Below are positions 34,492 through 41,964 of a stretch of 45,035 bases of DNA, one piece after another. Position numbers and translations under genes: made by a program. The notes below the pieces were generated by a model that worked only from the letters and a program-made list of their open reading frames with translations, was not told where the DNA came from and searched no databases. Source of the DNA: Opitutales bacterium (GTDB taxonomy: Bacteria > Verrucomicrobiota > Verrucomicrobiia > Opitutales > UBA2987). The stretch spans positions 1 through 45,035 of the forward strand of contig JAJFLV010000085.1 of assembly GCA_021772535.1 (NCBI GenBank). The letters run 5' to 3'. The first letter of the stretch is position 1. The number at the start of each line of letters is the position of its first letter.

Positions 34492-36954
34492 ATGACAACA
34501 AGTATTCTCCCCTTTAGGAAAAACAGGTGGTTTCTGTTATTCTCAATTTCTCTTTTGGGCGTCCAGTTGGTGTCTGCGAAAACCGAGGTTATTGCACTCT
34601 GGTTGTTTGACGAACAAAAAGGCATCTATCCCAGTTGTGTTCTGAGCGATTCCTCGCAAACCGATTTTCCTCTTGTTCTGGGACCGGGCGGTCAGATTGT
34701 CTCCGGAAAATTCGGCAATGCCCTGGAGTCGATCGATGGGCCAAAAGTAAATTACCCGGAGGGGAACGCCCATTTCGGGCTTACCCCGGTTACTGTTCCA
34801 GAAGGACATACGGTGGAACCGATGACATGGAAGAATGCCAATTTTTCAGCTTTAGCCACCAGTGGGGAGAATCATTTGCGAAAAGAAGTTGGTTTCCTCA
34901 ATGCGAGCAAATCGCGATTGAATCTAGGGGATTTCGACTGGACGGTGGAATTTTGGTATTTGCCCAGTCGAAAATCCAATGAAGAAGGGGCAGTCTTTGA
35001 AATCGGGCAGGGCCCACGAGGGGAGAATGAACATGTTACTCGACTGGTCCTGAACAAGAATCAGACCGGTTTTATATTATTGAACGAGCCTGGCGGATTA
35101 ATGCTTAAAATTCCCTCGGATAAATCAGCCCTTTTGCCGGGAACAGATAACTGGCGGCACCTGGCTTTCGTTTATGATTCGGAGGAAAATCAAATACGTC
35201 ATTTTGTGGATGGTGTGGAGCAATTTTTACCAAGCAAGGGTACAATACTACCTCTAGGAATTGGCGAGGAATCATATTTCAGCATCGGACGGGATGGATT
35301 GTGGGAACGCGCGATTCCAGGCAGGATCGACGAATTGAGAATTTCTGCGGGCAGGGTTTACCAGGGAAATTTTACGCCACCCTCAAGTTTATCACCAACC
35401 GACAAGAAAAAAAAACCTGAAATATCATTGCTGGCCGGTCCACCGCTTCTTTTCCCGGAAAATGATTCCATTCAAAAAATTCTCCCCATAGGTGGAAGAA
35501 AGCACTTGTTTATCGACGATGCCATCGTCGAAGAAATGGAAAACATTCATTTCCAATTGAATCCTCCCCGGTTGGCCGAACGGGTGATCGACAACATCAA
35601 AGGTTCCTTTCGCAAGCATTTAACGGTAATTGAGGACGACGAAGGTTTGATCAGAATTTATAATGGTGTTAAAGATGACCAGTTAGGGGTGCGAACTTCC
35701 AAGGACGGAATTCATTGGCAAGTGCCCGATATGAGCCGCAGTGAGGACACAGATTATCTTAATATCGTAATCCCTGAATCGGTTGCGGTAGGCAGTCTTT
35801 TTTTGGATCCCAATGCATCGTCGGAATCTCGTTGGAAGTATTTCAGCGGTTATCATGACCGTGGAATTTTCATGTATTCCTCTGCCGATGGATGGTCTTT
35901 TCGTCGAAATAAAACAGCCGCACTTCCCTTCAGGTCGGGCTCTCAATCTTTTATTTATTATGATGATCAAAGGCAGCGTTATGTCGCTTTTCATCGGACC
36001 GATTATCCTCGAACTATTGCTGGCGCCACGCAACGGGAGTTTGTCCGCACCGAAACGATCGATATTAACGCACCCTGGCCTTTTAAACCTGCCACTCAGT
36101 CTCACTTTGAGGAGGTAGCAAAAAACAAACGTATGCATAAACTTAATCCCTGGTATCTTGATAACGGGCCGCTTACTCCCGGCGGTTTTGGTTTTGAATA
36201 TCCAACAGGTTTTGCTCCGGATGATTCCGTAGATCCGGTGGGAACAGATTTCTATAGCCCGAAAGCAGTTAAATACGCATGGGCTCCCGATACTTACCTG
36301 GCATTTCCGGTAGTCTATTTCCACTACGAAAGAGACGGTCCGGCGACCCGGCAGATTCTAGGTGAGGAAGATCGTGGGCGCGGTTCGGGGCCGATCGAAA
36401 CCCAGCTTGCGGTCAGCCGGGACGGTTTGAATTGGAAACGTTTTCCACGGCCAGCCTACATCGGCGTCGGGAATCATCTGGGCCGAGATATTCACCAGGC
36501 TTATATTGCCAACGGATTAATTCGACGAGGAAATGAGATCTGGCAGTATTACTATGGAGAAGATATTTATCATTCGACCTTTCAAAAAGGCTCCAAGGGT
36601 AGCGCGGTTTATCGGGTCGTTCAGCGTTTCGATGGATTCGTTTCGGCCGATTCACCTTATGACAAAGTCGCTAATTTGAGGACCAAGCCACTTATTTTTA
36701 GGGGCAACCGTCTGGTGCTAAACATCGACACCGAAGCCACCGGTTATGCTCAAGTCGGTCTCCTCGATATGGAGGGAAATTCCATATCGGGATATTCGGT
36801 TGACGATTGCATCTATATCAACGGCGATTTTATGGAAACCGAAGTGGAATGGATGGGCCGGGGAACAGACTTGTCCGAACTTCAGGGAAAACCCGTTAGA
36901 ATCGAATTCCTCATGCGGGGAAGCAAGCTCTACTCGATGCAGTTCAGGGATTAA
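34492..36954 (+). CDS. secreted LamG-propeller protein, copy 1
   Basis: An 820-residue exported protein. A signal peptide (WFLLFSISLLGVQLVSA) precedes a LamG/concanavalin-like sandwich (about 33-300; ALWLFDEQKGIYPSC, FDWTVEFWYLPSRK, WRHLAFVYDSEENQI, RIDELRISAGRVYQG). Then comes a propeller module starting at HLFIDDAIVEEMENIHFQ, with Asp-box-like TSKDGIHWQVPD, SADGWSFRR and VSRDGLNWKRFP, and a final sandwich (RLVLNIDTEATGYAQVGLL...GSKLYSMQF). The ATG at 34492 lies three codons after a TTG. The same layout recurs at 41965-44418 (most of the length alignable by eye), and the propeller-plus-tail occurs alone at 7062. It probably binds and may cleave a glycan; no catalytic residues are assignable. 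Confidence 0.8.
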   Translation: MTTSILPFRKNRWFLLFSISLLGVQLVSAKTEVIALWLFDEQKGIYPSCVLSDSSQTDFPLVLGPGGQIVSGKFGNALESIDGPKVNYPEGNAHFGLTPVTVPEGHTVEPMTWKNANFSALATSGENHLRKEVGFLNASKSRLNLGDFDWTVEFWYLPSRKSNEEGAVFEIGQGPRGENEHVTRLVLNKNQTGFILLNEPGGLMLKIPSDKSALLPGTDNWRHLAFVYDSEENQIRHFVDGVEQFLPSKGTILPLGIGEESYFSIGRDGLWERAIPGRIDELRISAGRVYQGNFTPPSSLSPTDKKKKPEISLLAGPPLLFPENDSIQKILPIGGRKHLFIDDAIVEEMENIHFQLNPPRLAERVIDNIKGSFRKHLTVIEDDEGLIRIYNGVKDDQLGVRTSKDGIHWQVPDMSRSEDTDYLNIVIPESVAVGSLFLDPNASSESRWKYFSGYHDRGIFMYSSADGWSFRRNKTAALPFRSGSQSFIYYDDQRQRYVAFHRTDYPRTIAGATQREFVRTETIDINAPWPFKPATQSHFEEVAKNKRMHKLNPWYLDNGPLTPGGFGFEYPTGFAPDDSVDPVGTDFYSPKAVKYAWAPDTYLAFPVVYFHYERDGPATRQILGEEDRGRGSGPIETQLAVSRDGLNWKRFPRPAYIGVGNHLGRDIHQAYIANGLIRRGNEIWQYYYGEDIYHSTFQKGSKGSAVYRVVQRFDGFVSADSPYDKVANLRTKPLIFRGNRLVLNIDTEATGYAQVGLLDMEGNSISGYSVDDCIYINGDFMETEVEWMGRGTDLSELQGKPVRIEFLMRGSKLYSMQFRD

Positions 36955-38663
36955 CCGTCATGGAAAGAATGATGAACGGAAAAACCGTTGAGGTATTTCA
37001 GTTTGATCCGGCGGTGATAGTCGGGGCAGGCCGTGGAAAGGTAATCCAATTCTTCACGATGTCCGAGTTGCCTTAGAACCGCCCATTCACTGGCGTGAGC
37101 GGGGCGCCGATCGCCGTCCCAGAGTGAAAACCCATCTGCCCCGCGATCATAATAGTTCTGTGCCAACCGGACGAAGTCCTCGCCGGGCTGGTTCCTCGGC
37201 ATCATATCGGGCCAGATATGGAGACGGTCTCCACCGACTTCCTTCCATTGTTCGATGAAACCGGGTTCCACACTGGTTGTAGGCATGAGGTAATCGACAA
37301 GACCTTCCCTGATCCATGTTAACACGTCGCAATTATATTTCAGGGGATCATAAACTTTATCCGTTTCGTATTTAAAACCGGTACCATAAAATGTGACACC
37401 AAGTTCACGTCCCGGCTTTTCATCGACCAAGGTTCGGATTTCGCGGAGGAATGTGGTTACATAACCGGCACTGTGCTCCAGCCATCGTGGATCTATTGAG
37501 GAAACCTCCCGCGGATCAATGCCATAAGTCTTAATAAATGATTCAACTACTGGTTCCTCGTATAGGACGAAAGGCTGGCAGCGGTGGAGGTAAACCTGCA
37601 CCCCGTCGATGCCGTAATCGAGAGTTTCCCGCAAAAGGCTGATCCAGTGGTTCCGGACCTCCGGGTAGGCAAGGCTGAGATTAGTGGTGGGAACACCCTC
37701 CCGATCCAGTTTGGCCCATTGGCGATTCTTCCAGTAAAAGCTGCCCCAGCCAATCGGGTTGGGGATCATTGGATAACCCGGTCCCATCATGCGCATGCCG
37801 GAAAACACTTTCATCCCGTCGGCATGAGCGAGTTCCTTGAAAGCAGCCAGAGAATCGATCCACTGCTTTTTCCAAAGATTATCTTCACCACCAACGTCGC
37901 CGATACGGGTGCGGTAAGCGCATAAATTTCCGCGAATGGCTTCAAAGATAAAGATGCCGACATCAGTATTCTTGTAAGGCTCAAATTCGTGCCGATACCA
38001 TTCGCTGTCAGTCGGATGATAATCGGGAGTTCCAAAGGCGTGTCCGGTAAGTATTCCGGTGCACCATTGCAAGGCTATGTTTCTGGTATCGGGTCGAGGT
38101 TTGAGCAGTTGGATTTGTTCCGCTTCCTCACCATCGACGGGGATCAGTTTGACATAGGAAATGTTGGCCGTTTTACCCAGGTATGGGCTGTTGTAAGGCC
38201 ATTGCATGGGTCGAAAGATGAGTGATTGACCGTCGAGGCGGGTCGTTTTCCAAAATACTTCCTGGATCGATTTGTAAACCTCGCTATCGCGACCCACTTT
38301 GTGAATATTTTCACAACGCCAACCAATCTCAAGAGCGAAACGGCTAAAACCGGCGTCGTCCGTCAACTTTGCCTCCAATTGGCCATAGAGAGGCCACTCC
38401 CGATGGTGGAAAGTGTCACTACCCGGCATGCGCGTGTAGTTGATCCCAAGATAAATTTTGTAAAGACCGTCAAGATTTAGAGGGAGTTGAATTTCTCCGG
38501 CTTGGGCTTCGGGAGTGGCAAAGGCCATGTTACCTTTAACGCCTTCTTCCGTCTCAAAGCTGACAAGTTGCCAGCAGCCTTTTTGCGGGTTTTTCCAAAA
38601 CGGTTGTTTAGGCTGACAGAGGGACATGTCCGACAGAACTATTGTTTCTTTGTTAGTTTCCAT
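36951..38663 (-). CDS. glycoside-hydrolase-like (GHL10/family 10-like) TIM-barrel protein
   Basis: A 570-residue protein. The N-terminal 200 residues form a beta-sandwich-like region (FETEEGVKGNMAF, LDGLYKIYLGIN), followed by a TIM-barrel-like part resembling glycosyl-hydrolase-like 10 proteins (FEPYKNTDVGIFIFEAIRG, AFKELAHADGMKVFSGMRMM, LDYGIDGVQVYLHR, WIREGLVDYLMPTTS, YYDRGADGFSLWDGD). There is no signal peptide, which is unusual for a glycan hydrolase and suggests an intracellular role. The ATG at 38663 is supported by AGGA 6 bases upstream; a longer frame begins at 38705. It ends overlapping the LamG-propeller gene by 4 bases tail to tail. It follows the UxaE-like gene by 79 bases and is probably co-transcribed. 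Catalytic acids could not be assigned. Confidence 0.65.
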   Translation of the reverse strand: METNKETIVLSDMSLCQPKQPFWKNPQKGCWQLVSFETEEGVKGNMAFATPEAQAGEIQLPLNLDGLYKIYLGINYTRMPGSDTFHHREWPLYGQLEAKLTDDAGFSRFALEIGWRCENIHKVGRDSEVYKSIQEVFWKTTRLDGQSLIFRPMQWPYNSPYLGKTANISYVKLIPVDGEEAEQIQLLKPRPDTRNIALQWCTGILTGHAFGTPDYHPTDSEWYRHEFEPYKNTDVGIFIFEAIRGNLCAYRTRIGDVGGEDNLWKKQWIDSLAAFKELAHADGMKVFSGMRMMGPGYPMIPNPIGWGSFYWKNRQWAKLDREGVPTTNLSLAYPEVRNHWISLLRETLDYGIDGVQVYLHRCQPFVLYEEPVVESFIKTYGIDPREVSSIDPRWLEHSAGYVTTFLREIRTLVDEKPGRELGVTFYGTGFKYETDKVYDPLKYNCDVLTWIREGLVDYLMPTTSVEPGFIEQWKEVGGDRLHIWPDMMPRNQPGEDFVRLAQNYYDRGADGFSLWDGDRRPAHASEWAVLRQLGHREELDYLSTACPDYHRRIKLKYLNGFSVHHSFHDG

Positions 38664-38742
38664 AAAAGGTCCTGAAAATTCAGGTCCAGCATTTCCTATC
38701 CCCAATTTTTTCGCTTTTAACGATATGAATAAACTGCAAATC

Positions 38743-39999
38743 TTAACCTTTTCCGAGCAGTTCGAGGTGTTTGCTGAAATGGGCTTCCAAAACCTCTTTG
38801 TGGAGGTTGCTATGGCGCTCGAGGTTTTCCAGGATCGCCTCTTTGAATGCCTGGCCGTTTTCTCTTTTGCCGTCGGTCAAAACGGAACCAAAAGTTACAT
38901 GCAATATTTGCCTGCCTTTGTTTTGGTTGAGGTAAAAATCCTCCAGGTTTTCAATTTTTTCATGTCCCAGCTGCAAGACGTCCTCATCGGTGACTGAAAG
39001 ATGGTAAGTGGCTTTATCGACCGGAAACCGCCCGGCGCTGTAACAGGTAATTTCTTTAAAGAGCGGCAAATCTTCACGTAGAATAACCCGCAGAGCCTCC
39101 AGGTAACTGGTTCCGGCTGTTTTGACATGAAGGAGTTCACCACATACACGGCCAAAAATCGGATAGATGGAAAACTTGTCGGAACCGCTGTGCAAGCTTA
39201 ACTTGTAGGGCCCCATTTTTTTGGCAATGGCGATATGTTCTTTTAGGGTTTCCTCGAATAATTGAAGGCTGCCCTTGAAATCGACTCCTTTTTCAAAGTC
39301 TCCCACAAACCGAGGGGCCAAACTGATTACGGCAACCCCCCGCCTCTTTAATTCGAGGGCGATAAAAAGATGCTCAAGGGTCGTGGTTGGTGTTTCCGTT
39401 TCATCCACAGAGACCTCGATTTCGTAGAGGCGGCCAGCACACTCCCGGGAAATGTGTTTGGCCATTTTTTCCATGTGGTTTACAGCTTCACCATATTTTA
39501 CGCCGGCCCGCATCAGCCTTTCGCGGGTAAAGCACAGGTCAAATTCGTTGGAGATTTCGTAGTTCTTTTCGAGGTAAAGACTTTCTAATGACTCGCCATC
39601 ATAAATACCTGCGCTTTCCTGCCGGGAAACCGTTTCCTGTAATTCATTTTGACTCATTTGGTTCGCTTCATTGACCACGTAATCGGAGGGATCGATGGTA
39701 AAAAAAGTGTAGCCAGCATTCGCCATGCGGCGCACATCCTCCGCCGTTTTCAGATGGTCAGCATCCGCACCCCAAGGTTTGTCGTTTTCCACCGCTGCCA
39801 GGGATTTTTGGGCCGCCGACATGACTTCTTCCGCCGTCCGCCTAGTGCGATCCAGTTCGCGGATGGACTGTTGGGCAAATATTCCGGCGAAATCGAATTT
39901 CTCATTGGCAGCGATATGGCCCGGACCGGCCAAACCAAGCCGATCACCGAATCCAAATGATTTCTTAAGTCCGAGAACAGTAGGATTTTGTGAATTCAT
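38743..39999 (-). CDS. uxaE: UxaE-like tagaturonate/fructuronate epimerase
   Basis: A 418-residue protein recognised as the UxaE family (as in Thermotoga), which interconverts tagaturonate and fructuronate in hexuronate use, replacing the isomerase/oxidoreductase branch. Seen: SFGFGDRLGLAGPGH at the start, FAQQSIRELDRTRRTAEEVM, PWGADADHLKTAEDVRR, FTIDPSDYV, YKLSLHSGSDKFSIYP and the C-terminal LYLNQNKGRQILHVTFGSVL-like stretch (QILHVTFGSVLTD). The length and the N-terminal pattern agree with the family. There is no signal peptide. First gene of the minus operon with the GHL10-like gene. No UxaC, UxaB or KdgK lies in the window, so the pathway is not complete here. Assignment is by memory of family pattern, not a search. 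Confidence 0.7.
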   Translation of the reverse strand: MNSQNPTVLGLKKSFGFGDRLGLAGPGHIAANEKFDFAGIFAQQSIRELDRTRRTAEEVMSAAQKSLAAVENDKPWGADADHLKTAEDVRRMANAGYTFFTIDPSDYVVNEANQMSQNELQETVSRQESAGIYDGESLESLYLEKNYEISNEFDLCFTRERLMRAGVKYGEAVNHMEKMAKHISRECAGRLYEIEVSVDETETPTTTLEHLFIALELKRRGVAVISLAPRFVGDFEKGVDFKGSLQLFEETLKEHIAIAKKMGPYKLSLHSGSDKFSIYPIFGRVCGELLHVKTAGTSYLEALRVILREDLPLFKEITCYSAGRFPVDKATYHLSVTDEDVLQLGHEKIENLEDFYLNQNKGRQILHVTFGSVLTDGKRENGQAFKEAILENLERHSNLHKEVLEAHFSKHLELLGKG

Positions 40000-40225
40000 A
40001 GTTATTATTCAAGATCACTCAGGTATAATGAAATTTTGTAGCGAAAAAGTAAATTGTACGGTTATTTCAATCTTTGTTATTTATCATTTTCCTGCAATTT
40101 GATTTGTCAATGGTTCCTCTCCAATTAATGTGGTGAAAAGTGGCAGGAAATCCGCTTTGCAAGCTTTGAATTCAACTAAAATTTCTGACTATGTCGTGAA
40201 AATCAGTATTTGAAAGATAGATGAT

Positions 40226-41086
40226 ATGGAAAAAATAAAAGTGGCCACTGTTCAGATGAACGCATTGATGGATGATCTGGATCACAACCTGCAAACCCAT
40301 GTACATTTTATCGAACAGGCCTCCGGTGAAGGTTGTGCCTTAATATTATTTCCAGAAATTTCCACCACGGCTCACTATGGCGATCCGCGGGTGGTGCAAT
40401 TTGCCGAAGAACTGGGGAAGGGGCCCGTTTACGCCTGTATTTTGGAGCAGGCGAAAAAGCATGAACTGATCGTTTCGTATGGGTTTTGCGAGAAAGATCA
40501 TGGCACTTATTACAACACACAGGCTTTGGTTGGTCCGAAGGGTTTAATTGGCATACAGCGAAAAGTGCATGCCTCGGGTGATGAATATTTCAGTTTTCGC
40601 ATGGGTAGGAGTTTTCATGTCTATGATCTCGGATTTGCCAAGGTGGGAACTCTCATTTGTTACGACACTTCTTTCTCCGAGAGTTGGCGTATCCTTGCGC
40701 TGAAAGGAGCCGAACTCGTGCTGATGCCTCATGCGGGTCGCAAAGGGGGCATGGGTCGAAAAGTGCCTCCGGAAGAGCAATTGGAAAGATTGCAGGCCCA
40801 TCGCGAGGAAATGCCCGGGCATTGGGGAGCTTATGCAGCAGAAAACGGCGTGTTCGGGGCTCATTGCAACCAAGTAAACTTCAACGGTCATACGACTCAC
40901 AAAGGAGGGGCTTTTATTGTTGATCCCAAACAGAACCTCATTGCCCAAGGGCCTTTATGCACCGAGGACCTCATGATTATGGGGGAGCTGAATCCTGAGA
41001 TCATGGAAGAAGTTCGCCGCACGAGGGGGTTTACGCTGCGAACGCGCAGACCGGAGATCTATGGCGACCTGACGGAAATGATTTAG
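40226..41086 (+). CDS. carbon-nitrogen hydrolase (nitrilase superfamily), copy 2
   Basis: A 286-residue nitrilase-superfamily enzyme with a complete triad: E44 (ILFPEISTTAHYG), K113 (IGIQRKVHASGDE) and C145 (TLICYDTSFSES). CYDTSFSE after the cysteine differs from copies 1 and 3. The middle is longer (VPPEEQLERLQAHREEMPG, about 182-200), a substrate-pocket insertion relative to the others. Cytoplasmic, no signal peptide. The start is at the ATG at 40226, with weak upstream purines. It is divergent from the UxaE gene (226-base spacer) and followed after 19 bases by copy 3, so the pair is an operon. The cleaved bond is probably an amide, but substrate specificity cannot be predicted. Confidence 0.88.
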   Translation: MEKIKVATVQMNALMDDLDHNLQTHVHFIEQASGEGCALILFPEISTTAHYGDPRVVQFAEELGKGPVYACILEQAKKHELIVSYGFCEKDHGTYYNTQALVGPKGLIGIQRKVHASGDEYFSFRMGRSFHVYDLGFAKVGTLICYDTSFSESWRILALKGAELVLMPHAGRKGGMGRKVPPEEQLERLQAHREEMPGHWGAYAAENGVFGAHCNQVNFNGHTTHKGGAFIVDPKQNLIAQGPLCTEDLMIMGELNPEIMEEVRRTRGFTLRTRRPEIYGDLTEMI

Positions 41087-41105
41087 GATACTTATATCAG
41101 AATTT

Positions 41106-41936
41106 ATGAAACTAAAGGTAGCCAGTTGTCAGATATTGACATACCCGGACGTTGAAAAAAGTCTTGAAAAAACACTGACCTGGATTGAGCGGGCAAAAGA
41201 GGAAAATGTGGATGTAGTCTCTTTTCCAGAGGCTTGTCTTTGCGGTTATCAGATCAGTCCAGAATACTGGGACAGTGCCGAACCGGAAGATTTCATTAAA
41301 GCGGAAAATAAGGTTATCGAGTGTTCAAGAGAACTGGATATTGCGGTTATCCTGGGAACGGTGCACTGGCATGAAGAGAAACTTTACAATAGTTTGTTGG
41401 TTATCGATAAGGGAGGGATCGTCAAGGGAAGGTATTCGAAAACCCATCTGGCGGAAAAATGGCCCGTGCCGGGAACGCATATCCCGATATATTCGGTGGC
41501 CGGTGTAAAATCCTGCTTTATCATTTGTCATGACATTCGGTATCCGGAATTAGTTCGGCTTCCTGTCCTGGCGGGAGCGCAAGTCTGTTATTTTTGCAGC
41601 AACGAAGCTGGGTTTTACAAGGAATTCAAACTGTCAGCCTATAATGCCATGCCGATTTCCCGGGCGACTGAAAACTCTATTTTTGTCGTCATGGCAAACG
41701 CTCCCGGCAACATACAGGATATTCAATCTCCATCGCAATCACACGGTAACAGCAAGATTGTCCACCCGGACGGTTACGTCTTGGCGGAAGCCAATCATTT
41801 TGACGAGCGTCTGGTCATTTCCGAAATCGATATCAATGAGGCAAACCGAAAAATGGCCTTGAGATCGATTGGGGACGATACCGTTTTAAAGGACTGGATG
41901 ATCAAGGGTGTGGAATTGATCAGAACGCCTGAATAG
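41106..41936 (+). CDS. carbon-nitrogen hydrolase (nitrilase superfamily), copy 3
   Basis: A 276-residue nitrilase-superfamily enzyme with triad E42 (SFPEACLCGYQIS), K112 (RYSKTHLAEKWP) and C141 (CFIICHDIRYPELV). CHDIRYPE is typical of amidase/NIT-type members, unlike copy 2's CYDTSFSE. Cytoplasmic, normal length. The C-terminal part has INEANRKMALRSIGDD, matching helical ends of the family. It begins 19 bases after copy 2 and ends 28 bases from the convergent LamG-propeller gene (copy 2 of that family). Whether copies 2 and 3 act in sequence or on different substrates cannot be told. A true nitrile substrate is unlikely but not excluded. Confidence 0.88.
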   Translation: MKLKVASCQILTYPDVEKSLEKTLTWIERAKEENVDVVSFPEACLCGYQISPEYWDSAEPEDFIKAENKVIECSRELDIAVILGTVHWHEEKLYNSLLVIDKGGIVKGRYSKTHLAEKWPVPGTHIPIYSVAGVKSCFIICHDIRYPELVRLPVLAGAQVCYFCSNEAGFYKEFKLSAYNAMPISRATENSIFVVMANAPGNIQDIQSPSQSHGNSKIVHPDGYVLAEANHFDERLVISEIDINEANRKMALRSIGDDTVLKDWMIKGVELIRTPE

Positions 41937-41964
41937 ATTTTTCGTTTTCAGTAATAAGACGGGA

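Noticed and set aside
35683-36324. 213-codon minus-strand open frame
   Set aside because: Antisense to LamG-propeller copy 1, which aligns with a paralogue across the same stretch.
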